Origin: a virus
Direction: 5' to 3' (one strand)
IMG/VR virus record: IMGVR_UViG_3300037104_000212
Coordinates: 1 to 24,370 of that record
Length of the DNA stretch: 24,370 nucleotides
How positions within the stretch are numbered: position 1 is the first letter of the stretch; each line of letters begins with the position of its first letter. The translations under genes and the position numbers were made by a program. Below, in pieces: positions 6,802 to 13,989 of the stretch. The notes under the pieces were generated by a model. The model saw only the letters and a program-made list of their open reading frames with translations, was not told the origin of the DNA and did no database searches.

Positions 6802-8261
6802 GCGATCTAGTAATCATCCATCCTGGAGCGTCACAGGAAATCTATCAGGGGCTTTCAAACGAATTTTCAGCGATAGAACAGCCGCTATGGACGCGACTGA
6901 TTGCGGGTTATGTGCGCCAAAACGGCTTTTCAGTCAGCATCATTGATGCTGACGCCGATAGACTATCGCCAGCATTTGCGGCTGAAAGAACGAAAAAAGA
7001 AAGCCCGCGTCTTGTCGCTATCGCGGTGGAAGGGCAGCAGCCATCGGCGAGCTCGCAAAAAATGGTTTGCGCTGGGCAAATCGCGCGGGAAATAAAAAAA
7101 CTATCTCCCGATCAGAGAATAATTATGACGGGGAATCATCCGTCTGCTCTACCAGAGAGAACGCTGCGCGAGGAAGAAATTAATTATGTAGCTGACGGCG
7201 AAGGCGCCCTGACAATCGTAGGTCTGTTACGCGGGACGCCGCTCAATAATATTCCCGGCCTTGTATGGCGCATATCTCCGCATAGCATGATTTGGGCTAA
7301 TGCCGCCGCGCCGCTATTGGATTTAGATAATGATTTGCATGGTGACGCATGGGACTTGTTCCCGATGGATCGCTACCGCTCGCACAACTGGCAACGGCTT
7401 GACGATCAGAAAAAACGCAAGCCATACGCGGCCATCTATACGTCTCTAGGGTGCCCCTACGCCTGTCATTTTTGCATGATAAATGTGTTTCAGCACACGA
7501 ACCGTTACCGAACTAGATCGCCGGAATCCGTTGTCAAAGAAATGGTGATGCTAAACCGTGAATATGGCGTCGAGACGTTCAAATTCACTGACGAGCTTTT
7601 TATTCTGAAAAAAGCCCACTACGAAGCAATTTGTAACGGCATTATTGCCGCAGGGCTGGGAGATAAAATTTCAAGTTGGTGCTATGCCAGAACGGATACG
7701 GTGAATCCTGGCAGCCTCGATCTTTTGAGACGCGCCGGATTTAATTGGTTTGCGCTCGGGATCGAAAGCGGCTCGAAGGTTGTGCGCGATGGCGCGAACA
7801 AGGCACTACGAAACGACGATATAGTTGGCGTCGTGCGCTCAATAGAAAACGCCGGGATAAACGTCATATCTAATTTCATTTTCGGTCTGTCTAACGACAC
7901 TCATGCAACGATGAAGGAAACCCTAGACCTTGCCCTTGAGCTAAATACCGCCTGGGCTAATTTCTATGTCGCTCAAGCCTACCCAGGATCGCCGCTTTAC
8001 GACGAAGCGGTTTCAAAGGGATGGACGCTCCCCGAATCATGGATTGGATATTCTCAGCACTCGTATGAAACACGGTGCTTAGATACGGAACACCTTACAG
8101 CCGCCGAAGTCCTGCAATTCCGCGACGATGCGTTTCAACAGTATTTTACAAATCCAGCCTATCTAGTAATGCTGCGCCACAGGTTCGGATTAGAAATCGT
8201 GCAGCACGTTATGGAAATGACTAGCCACAAGATCAAGCGCAAGCTGCTAGAGGCTGCATGA
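6798..8261 (+). CDS. B12-binding-domain radical SAM protein
   Basis: The 487-residue protein starts at GTG 6798. Residues ~1-145 look like the Rossmann-type B12-binding domain of this superfamily, including 'GYVRQNGF', 'MTGNHPSALPERTL' and 'YVADGEG'. The radical SAM core begins near 210 with the 4Fe-4S motif C219-x3-C223-x2-C226 in 'LGCPYACHFC'. 'ALGIESGS' and 'FIFGLSNDT' are typical later strands. Enzymes of this architecture methylate unactivated carbons or rearrange carbon frameworks; the substrate cannot be read from sequence. Because the next genes are a glycosyltransferase and sugar-nucleotide enzymes, a sugar or glycan substrate is a reasonable inference. The gene is coupled to its neighbours by GTGA and ATGA overlaps. 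Confidence 0.9.
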   Translation: MSDLVIIHPGASQEIYQGLSNEFSAIEQPLWTRLIAGYVRQNGFSVSIIDADADRLSPAFAAERTKKESPRLVAIAVEGQQPSASSQKMVCAGQIAREIKKLSPDQRIIMTGNHPSALPERTLREEEINYVADGEGALTIVGLLRGTPLNNIPGLVWRISPHSMIWANAAAPLLDLDNDLHGDAWDLFPMDRYRSHNWQRLDDQKKRKPYAAIYTSLGCPYACHFCMINVFQHTNRYRTRSPESVVKEMVMLNREYGVETFKFTDELFILKKAHYEAICNGIIAAGLGDKISSWCYARTDTVNPGSLDLLRRAGFNWFALGIESGSKVVRDGANKALRNDDIVGVVRSIENAGINVISNFIFGLSNDTHATMKETLDLALELNTAWANFYVAQAYPGSPLYDEAVSKGWTLPESWIGYSQHSYETRCLDTEHLTAAEVLQFRDDAFQQYFTNPAYLVMLRHRFGLEIVQHVMEMTSHKIKRKLLEAA

Positions 8262-9319
8262 AGATTCTCATTGCCACTACATCGACCGGAGACACAGAAA
8301 ATATCGCTGAAAGTTTGCGGTATATGGAAAAACATACCGTGAGCGTTTTCCATTACGATCAGAAATGGACACAAGAAATCGCAATCCAGGGGCGACGAGA
8401 CCAGCGCATAGCAGCGGCGTCTCCACCTGACCTAACCAATAAAAATGTTGGATGTGATGCGGAATTTATTTCTCATACGAAACAGGTTTCCCCTGACTTA
8501 ATTGTTTATATCAGCGCGTGGGGAGCAACCTTCTCGCCTTCTCGGGAAGCTCTGGCACAGATTCACGACATGGCTCCAATGGTTCATATGATTTTTGACG
8601 GGGCCGATCCGCCATGGTGGGGTCCGCTCGCGGAAATGGAAGCATGGGGCGTGTTCGATCTGACCGTCACGATTGACGGGGCGCATGATTGGCCCGGAGG
8701 AAGGGATTGGAAGGACGCGGCAACCAGCCTAGGTAACGCGCTATCTCTTTTGACGCCGATCAGCCCACAATACTATCCAAAGCAACCGCTAAAATTTGAT
8801 GAGCGCCCGTTCCCCATTGGCTTCGGCGGTAATGTTGGGAGCTACGTTCGCAAGGGCGTTGTTGAGCGATTGCAACAAGAAAACATGCCGTTCATTCTTA
8901 AAATGCGCGATGACGCATCGTATCAGCATTACGCCACATATCTTTCTAACTGCCAAATCATCGTCAATGTTCCGTTCACCGGATCGGGGGAAACCAAGCA
9001 CATTAAGGGCCGCGTAATCGAAACCGCATTGGCCCAAGCATGTTTGCTCGAATGGAATAATCCGCTGTTGCGCGAATGGTTCACAGAGCGCCTAGAGTTT
9101 GAGGAATACGCCAACGCCGGAGACTGCGTTGATATGTGTCGGTTTCTTATCACGAAGCCGAAACGCTGTGAAGAAATTGCAATGGCGCTTTACGAGCGAG
9201 CGAGCAAAGAACATTCTCCCGAATCATTCTGGGGAAAGGTTTTTGATTCTATCAAGTGGAGAAATAAAATCCATGTCTTGCACGATGACGGCTGCTCAAC
9301 TCAAAGCGTTCGAGTCTGA
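8258..9319 (+). CDS. CgeB-like GT-B glycosyltransferase
   Basis: The 353-residue protein has a C-terminal half like the GT-B glycosyltransferases of the CgeB/Glyco_trans_1 group. 'KHIKGRVIETALAQACLLEW' (about 248-267) is the nucleotide-sugar-binding segment, followed by a 'LEFEEYANAGDCVDMCRFLI' region and a helical tail. The N-terminal half holds a Rossmann-like domain with a hydrophobic 'PDLIVYISAWG' strand. It would transfer a sugar from a nucleotide donor to an unknown acceptor in the cytoplasm. It starts in an ATGA overlap with the radical SAM gene, and its 3' end overlaps the E1-alpha-like gene by 47 bases, so the two are tightly coupled. Donor and acceptor are not determinable here. Confidence 0.75.
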   Translation: MKILIATTSTGDTENIAESLRYMEKHTVSVFHYDQKWTQEIAIQGRRDQRIAAASPPDLTNKNVGCDAEFISHTKQVSPDLIVYISAWGATFSPSREALAQIHDMAPMVHMIFDGADPPWWGPLAEMEAWGVFDLTVTIDGAHDWPGGRDWKDAATSLGNALSLLTPISPQYYPKQPLKFDERPFPIGFGGNVGSYVRKGVVERLQQENMPFILKMRDDASYQHYATYLSNCQIIVNVPFTGSGETKHIKGRVIETALAQACLLEWNNPLLREWFTERLEFEEYANAGDCVDMCRFLITKPKRCEEIAMALYERASKEHSPESFWGKVFDSIKWRNKIHVLHDDGCSTQSVRV

Positions 9320-9866
9320 CATTGCCGAATCATTCAACCGTGGCGAGATACGAGCGCCGATCCACCTTTATGGTGGCAACGAACGTGAGATGATCGAAGC
9401 GTTCTCGGAGGTGGGCCCCAATGATTGGGCATGTTGTTCTTGGCGCAGTCATTACCAGTGTTTGTTAAAGGGTGTTCCGTCAGAAATATTGCGTGCTGAA
9501 ATTCTCGCGGGAAGATCAATATCCCTTTCGTTTCCTGAATATCGCATTGTCTCATCGGCTATCGTCGGCGGCATATTGCCAATAGCCCTGGGCATCGCGT
9601 GGCAGATTAAGCGAACTGGCGGTAAGGAGCGCGTTCATTGCTGGCTTGGCGATATGACCGCCGAAACAGGCATAGCCTATGAGTGCCTGAAATACGGGAT
9701 AGGGCACAACCTTCCGATACGGTGGATTCTTGAGGACAACGGAAAATCCGTAATGACGGATACCGCCGAAGTTTGGAAATTTCTGCGCGGCCCGTCGTTT
9801 TTCAAGGGCTACAAATACGATCTTCCTTGGCCTCACGCTGGCGCAGGACAACGCGTGCAGTTTTGA
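9273..9866 (+). CDS. Thiamine-diphosphate E1 alpha-like subunit, short
   Basis: The start chosen is ATG 9273, with GGAG 11 bases upstream; a longer reading would overlap the glycosyltransferase too far. The 197-residue product resembles the alpha subunit of 2-oxoacid dehydrogenase E1 components: 'ACCSWRSHYQCLLKG' (53-67), 'AIVGGILPIALG' (96-107) and the ThDP/Mg motif beginning 'GDMTAETG' (126-133) and ending in 'LEDNG' (153-157). Ordinary E1 alpha chains are over 300 residues, so this is a minimal version that keeps the cofactor-binding core. The next gene, overlapping by TTGA, encodes the matching beta-like half. Comparable stand-alone E1 pairs attach two-carbon branches to sugars in some antibiotic pathways (avilamycin AviB1/AviB2). 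That role here is inference. Confidence 0.85.
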   Translation: MSCTMTAAQLKAFESDIAESFNRGEIRAPIHLYGGNEREMIEAFSEVGPNDWACCSWRSHYQCLLKGVPSEILRAEILAGRSISLSFPEYRIVSSAIVGGILPIALGIAWQIKRTGGKERVHCWLGDMTAETGIAYECLKYGIGHNLPIRWILEDNGKSVMTDTAEVWKFLRGPSFFKGYKYDLPWPHAGAGQRVQF

Positions 9867-10387
9867 GCGAATATTCCGACGAACTAACGCGCGCGATGAC
9901 GCTGCTGGGCGAGAGAGAAAATTCTGTCTTTCTCGGTCAAGCGGTCGCTTGCCCAGGAACCAGCATGACAGGGACGCTCAAGGGGGTTCCACGCGAGAAA
10001 TTGATTGAGCTACCCGTAGCGGAAGAAATGCAGATGGGAATGTCTATTGGAATCTCTTTGTCAGGCGGTCTGCCAATCTCGATCTATCCGAGATGGAATT
10101 TTCTTTTGCTTGCGACCAATCAAATTGTAAATCACTTGGACAAGCTCTCGCTTTACTCGGGCTATCGCCCGCGCGTCATTATCAGAACCGCGATTGCAAC
10201 CCCTGAGCCGCTTGATCCGGGGCCGCAGCATCTAGGAGATTTTGGGAAAGCCTTTCGGGCGATGCTGAAAACCGTTGAAGTGAGAGAATTGCGGTACGTT
10301 GAGGAAATTGTGCCAGCGTATATGCGAGCGGCAGACGCCGATCATTCGACCATCCTGGTTGAGGAAACGGCCCTCTATGCCCCCTAA
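9863..10387 (+). CDS. Thiamine-diphosphate E1 beta-like (pyrimidine-domain) subunit, short
   Basis: Translation most likely starts at TTG 9863 in a TTGA overlap, giving 174 residues. Motifs match the pyrimidine-binding domain of E1 beta chains: 'FLGQAVACPGTSMTGTL' (23-39), 'IELPVAEEMQMGMSIG' (48-63, with the Glu that activates the cofactor), 'YPRWNFLLLATNQIVNHLDK' and 'PLDPGPQHLGDF'. Ordinary E1 beta chains have a further C-terminal domain that is missing here; the gene stops after the core. Together with the preceding alpha-like chain it should form an (alpha-beta)2 carboligase or decarboxylase. No lipoyl transferase (E2) or E3 gene is nearby, which argues against an oxidative dehydrogenase complex. 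Confidence 0.85.
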   Translation: MSEYSDELTRAMTLLGERENSVFLGQAVACPGTSMTGTLKGVPREKLIELPVAEEMQMGMSIGISLSGGLPISIYPRWNFLLLATNQIVNHLDKLSLYSGYRPRVIIRTAIATPEPLDPGPQHLGDFGKAFRAMLKTVEVRELRYVEEIVPAYMRAADADHSTILVEETALYAP

Positions 10388-11543
10388 TTACTGGTTTCCG
10401 ACCGCCTTTAGCGCCTGGGATGACCAAGAAAGGGCTGCTATGGCCCGAGTTGTCGCCTCTGGGCGGTTCACCGCAGGGGATGAAGTCAGGGCCTTTGAGG
10501 GCGAGTTTGCTGCCATCCACGACATGCGTTACGGGGTGATGGTCAATAGCGGAAGCTCGGCCAATTTGCTGGCTATCGCGGCACTGTTTCACGTGAAACG
10601 GAATCCTCTAAAGCGCGGCGATAGGGTCATAGTCCCGGCAATGGCTTGGGCGACCACCTATGCCCCGCTAGTCCAATATGGCCTCGATCTGGTGCTGGTG
10701 GATTGTGACGACACCTGGAACATGAGACCTGATTTCTCGGCAGAAGTTAAAGCCAACCCACCATACACTTTCAGCCCTCGCCTGATCGTTGGGTGTTCAA
10801 TTTTGGGAAACCCAGGATATTTGTCCGATTGGAGAATGATGGCTGCTGGTGGAAATTCGTATCTCATCGAAGATAATTGCGAATCCATCGGCGCAGCGAT
10901 AGACGGGCAATTCTGCGGAACCTTCGGCGATATGAATACATTTTCTTTTTTCTATTCTCACCAACTATCCGCCATCGAAGGCGGAATGATACTAACCAAC
11001 CATGAAGAATACGCCCGTCTCTGCCGAATGTTGCGCGATCATGGTATGACGCGCTCGGTTGATAAAATTTCTCGGTTTGAGGATGAATACGATTTCAGAT
11101 TGATGGGCTATAACTTACGCCCTCTGGAAATGCACGCGGCGGTAGCCAGAGAACAACTGAAAAAACTTCCAACACTTATCAAGGCGAGAAAGGAAAATCT
11201 TTCGTATTTCATCGGACGCTGCCAAGAATTTGAAATTCCAGTCACGTTTCAAAAACAAATCGGAAGCCAAAGTCCATTCGGTATCGCCTTCGCCTGTGAA
11301 AACACAGAAGAAAGATCAAATCTCGTTGCCGCTCTACGGTCGAATGGGATTGATTGTCGCCTGACTTGTGGCGGTTCTTTCAGAAAACACGAATACGGAA
11401 AACAATGGTCAAACCAGAAAACCCCAGTCGCTGACCGCATCCACGACACAGCCTTGTTCATTGGTTGCCCGCCGTATTCTGCGAACGAACAGATCGACCG
11501 GATAATTTTGGTGATGAAGGGCGCTCTGTGTCGCGCGCATTGA
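10377..11543 (+). CDS. ColD-like PLP-dependent 4-keto-6-deoxy-sugar 3-dehydratase
   Basis: The ATG at 10377 has GAGGAA ten bases upstream; the product is 388 residues, the length I recall for ColD. It belongs to the DegT/DnrJ/EryC1/StrS fold: 'VMVNSGSSANLLAIAALF' (55-72), 'DRVIVPAMAWATT' and 'YLIEDNCES' (162-170). In the motif that normally holds the PLP lysine it reads 'FSFFYSHQLSAIEGG', so His195 replaces Lys. The same replacement is the hallmark of GDP-4-keto-6-deoxymannose 3-dehydratase (ColD) and of RfbH/E1-type dehydrases, which remove the C3 hydroxyl. The rest of the sequence also follows ColD closely, including 'YNLRPLEMHAAVAREQLKKL'. The predicted reaction yields a 4-keto-3,6-dideoxy nucleotide sugar. 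It overlaps the E1 beta-like gene by 11 bases and the SDR gene by 16. Confidence 0.88.
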   Translation: MPPNYWFPTAFSAWDDQERAAMARVVASGRFTAGDEVRAFEGEFAAIHDMRYGVMVNSGSSANLLAIAALFHVKRNPLKRGDRVIVPAMAWATTYAPLVQYGLDLVLVDCDDTWNMRPDFSAEVKANPPYTFSPRLIVGCSILGNPGYLSDWRMMAAGGNSYLIEDNCESIGAAIDGQFCGTFGDMNTFSFFYSHQLSAIEGGMILTNHEEYARLCRMLRDHGMTRSVDKISRFEDEYDFRLMGYNLRPLEMHAAVAREQLKKLPTLIKARKENLSYFIGRCQEFEIPVTFQKQIGSQSPFGIAFACENTEERSNLVAALRSNGIDCRLTCGGSFRKHEYGKQWSNQKTPVADRIHDTALFIGCPPYSANEQIDRIILVMKGALCRAH

Positions 11544-13567
11544 TAACTGGCATCACAGGATTCGTCGGCTCCCACCTAGCCGAATATCTGATCGAGCATA
11601 CCGACTGGGAAATTGTTGGCATGTGCCGCTGGCGCTCTCCGCTCGACAATCTTGAAAATCTATCTGACAGGATAAATCGAAAAGACAGGGTGAGATTGGT
11701 TTACGGAGATTTAAGAGACGCAATCTCAATTCAGGAAGTTGTGAGCCAAGCCGACCCGGATTATGTTTTTCATTTAGCGGCACAGAGCTTCCCTAAAACG
11801 AGTTTCGACAGCCCACTAGACACGCTGGATACAAACATCCAGGGAACAGTAAGATTGCTTGATGCGCTGCGCCACGAAAGGCCGGATGCCATCATTCACG
11901 TTTGTTCATCGTCGGAAGTGTTTGGCCGCGTCCCGAAAGACAAAGTACCGATCAACGAGGAATGTTCATTCCATCCAGCATCACCCTACGCCATATCGAA
12001 AGTAGGAACCGATCTTGTCGGGCGGTTCTACGCCGAAGCCTATGCAATAAATGTTCAGACGACTAGAATGTTTACGCACAGTGTAAGTCGATGGACTCCA
12101 ATTATTTTTAGGGATTCCATTAGTGGTCTAATGGATATTAAATATATCTCTGAATTTAGGCAGGCTGGAAAGCGAGGCGGGTATTTCTCCGGAAAATTCT
12201 TAGATGACGGAACGCAGATTTGGGATTTCACTAGATCATCCCTAGAGATATGGAATTGCGACGGTTGGACACCAATTAAACATCTCTCGTGTCATCCCAT
12301 CGGGGGTCATAAACTTCTTGAAATATCCACTCGATCAGGATTTGTCGATGTTACTGACAACCATTCAATAATTTCTTCCGATGGTGCTTCTGTAGAAGCG
12401 TGGAAACTTTCTAAGGGCGATAAGTTAAAAACTACGTTTTTACCTTATGCTGACGCCACAGACATATCGGATGAGTTGGCGTGGTTTTATGGGTTTTTTG
12501 TAGCGGAGGGCTGCGTTACTAACGGGAAAATTCGAGTAGATAATAAAAAAATTGAACTTATTAAAAGATCAAAAAACGCACTGCTGCGATACATGGGGGC
12601 GGATTCATACGAAGTGTTTTCTGACGATGGCATGATAAGGCTAATCGTAAGGAAACCGGATAAGTTCACTCATCATTTTGTTGATTGTTATGCAAAGGAC
12701 AGAAACAAGCGCATACCAAAACTCATATTAAATGCCTCTTTACACGTTAAAATGGCATTTCTGAGGGGGTACAATGCTGGTGACGGTCGGACAACTCACC
12801 CAAAACTTAGAAGCGAATTTATTGATTTCAAAACAAAATCTCCCATTCTTGCAATGGGGCTTTATGTTCTTGTCCAAGAAGTCCTGCGGGTTGAGTGTAG
12901 AGTCTATATAGAACATAGAGGCGAAGCTCGATATTTTGCTGTGCGTCCTCTGAATCAGACGAAAAGCAAAAGAGGGCAACACCGAATCAAACCAAGTAAC
13001 GAAGTGGTCTCAATCTTAGAGCAGCCCTATGAAGGAGAGGTTTGGGATTTTGAGACCGGAGATCACCAGTTCCATGCTGGGGTAGGAAACCTTATCGTCC
13101 ATAACACGGGGCCACGCCGTGGCGATGTTTTCGCGGAATCGTCGTTCGCCAAACAGATAGCAATGATCGAGGCCGGACTGTTACCGCCAGCCGTGAAAGT
13201 CGGAAATCTTAACTCCCTTCGCACAGTCGCAGACGTTCGGGACGCCGTGCGAGCCTATCATATGCTGTTGACGGTCAACCCAGTTCCCGGCGCTTACTAC
13301 AACATCGGCGGCGAGAAAACTTTGACCGTGGGAGAAATTCTCGAATTTCTCTTGAGCCTTTCTCCGAAGAAAAACGAAATATCGGTAGAACTAGACTCCG
13401 ATAGAGTACGTCCCATAGACGCTGATCTACAAATCCCCGACACAAGAAAATTCTTCAATCATACTGGTTGGAAAACTGAAATCTCGTTTGAGAAAACCAT
13501 GCAAGACCTGATGGATTATTGGCGCCATAAGGTAGCCATCGAAGGAAAGAGGTTGTTACAGAGATGA
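11528..13567 (+). CDS. Intein-containing SDR nucleotide-sugar 4,6-dehydratase/epimerase (GMD/RMD-like)
   Basis: GTG 11528, with GAAGGG upstream, starts directly before the Rossmann motif G8-x2-G11-x2-G14; the in-frame region further upstream overlaps the previous gene and has no family match. The extein matches extended SDR sugar-nucleotide enzymes of the GDP-mannose 4,6-dehydratase / GDP-6-deoxymannose reductase group: 'FHLAAQSFPKTSF', catalytic Ser/Glu in 'CSSSEVFG' (E130), and Y154-x3-K158. Residues 185-526 are an intein, inserted between His184 and the Thr of 'TGPRRG'. The spliced protein would be 337 residues, normal for the family. GMD would supply the substrate for the ColD-like enzyme encoded just before it; a reductase or epimerase role is the alternative. 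Ends in an ATGA overlap. Confidence 0.88.
   Translation: MSRALITGITGFVGSHLAEYLIEHTDWEIVGMCRWRSPLDNLENLSDRINRKDRVRLVYGDLRDAISIQEVVSQADPDYVFHLAAQSFPKTSFDSPLDTLDTNIQGTVRLLDALRHERPDAIIHVCSSSEVFGRVPKDKVPINEECSFHPASPYAISKVGTDLVGRFYAEAYAINVQTTRMFTHSVSRWTPIIFRDSISGLMDIKYISEFRQAGKRGGYFSGKFLDDGTQIWDFTRSSLEIWNCDGWTPIKHLSCHPIGGHKLLEISTRSGFVDVTDNHSIISSDGASVEAWKLSKGDKLKTTFLPYADATDISDELAWFYGFFVAEGCVTNGKIRVDNKKIELIKRSKNALLRYMGADSYEVFSDDGMIRLIVRKPDKFTHHFVDCYAKDRNKRIPKLILNASLHVKMAFLRGYNAGDGRTTHPKLRSEFIDFKTKSPILAMGLYVLVQEVLRVECRVYIEHRGEARYFAVRPLNQTKSKRGQHRIKPSNEVVSILEQPYEGEVWDFETGDHQFHAGVGNLIVHNTGPRRGDVFAESSFAKQIAMIEAGLLPPAVKVGNLNSLRTVADVRDAVRAYHMLLTVNPVPGAYYNIGGEKTLTVGEILEFLLSLSPKKNEISVELDSDRVRPIDADLQIPDTRKFFNHTGWKTEISFEKTMQDLMDYWRHKVAIEGKRLLQR
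12080..13105 (+). mobile_element. Full-length intein with LAGLIDADG endonuclease, 342 aa
   Basis: The inserted segment starts with Ser1 ('SVSRWTPI', block A), has block B 'VTDNHSII' (T92, H95), a first DOD motif 'LAWFYGFFVAEG' (133-144), a second DOD motif 'FLRGYNAGDG' (227-236), block F 'VWDFETGDHQFHAGVGNLI' and ends with His341-Asn342 followed by extein Thr+1. All splicing residues needed for a class 1 intein are present, with Ser as the N-terminal nucleophile and Thr as the C-terminal one. Both endonuclease acidic residues (E143, D235) remain. The DNA is visibly richer in A/T than the flanking extein, consistent with independent origin. It sits in the conserved TGPR region of the host enzyme. 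Confidence 0.93.
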
Positions 13568-13989
13568 GCGTATCGAGGAAATATCTTCCGACACTTTCGG
13601 ATTTGGTTGATCGGCTAACAATCGTTCAACTGAAATCTGTTTTCATCCCCGAACACCGCAAGGAATATCTAGCCGAACGAAAACTTATCGAGCATGACAT
13701 TGACTCGATAATCAAAGGCGGAAAACTTCGCCTTGGCGCGCCGGCCATTCACGCGATCATCGTCATAATGCTGTGCAACCGCTTCATTTGGGAAAATGAA
13801 TCAAAGGCGCGGGCTGGCGGTTCGGAGCAGGATAAGCTGCTAAAACTTACACATTCAATTAACGGCGTGAGGAACTCTGCCAAGAACGCGCTTGCCGCTA
13901 TTGCTGGCGGGCGAAAGGATTATAAAATCGACGCGTTGGCGGCGGACCTTCCAGAAGAATTTGGGAATTGGCGAGTGTTCGACCAGTAA
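13564..13989 (+). CDS. Small helical protein at the end of the sugar cassette, 141 aa
   Basis: The gene starts in an ATGA overlap with the SDR gene and has GAAGGA upstream. The N-terminus 'LPTLSDLVDRLTIVQLK' recalls the short D-(R/K)-(L/I)-(T/S)-I-x2-(L/I)-K motif found in small uncharacterised proteins near glycosyltransferase genes (DUF6165-like); this is a weak resemblance. The rest is predicted helical with a hydrophobic stretch 'AIHAIIVIMLCNRFIW' near residues 60-75. Function unknown; a helper of glycan transfer is only suggested by context. Its stop codon abuts the stop of the convergent portal gene with no spare bases. Confidence 0.7.
   Translation: MSVSRKYLPTLSDLVDRLTIVQLKSVFIPEHRKEYLAERKLIEHDIDSIIKGGKLRLGAPAIHAIIVIMLCNRFIWENESKARAGGSEQDKLLKLTHSINGVRNSAKNALAAIAGGRKDYKIDALAADLPEEFGNWRVFDQ

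Noticed and set aside
9273-10387. Pyruvate dehydrogenase complex
   Set aside because: Both chains are too short and no E2 or E3 genes are present; a stand-alone ThDP carboligase fits the neighbouring sugar genes better.
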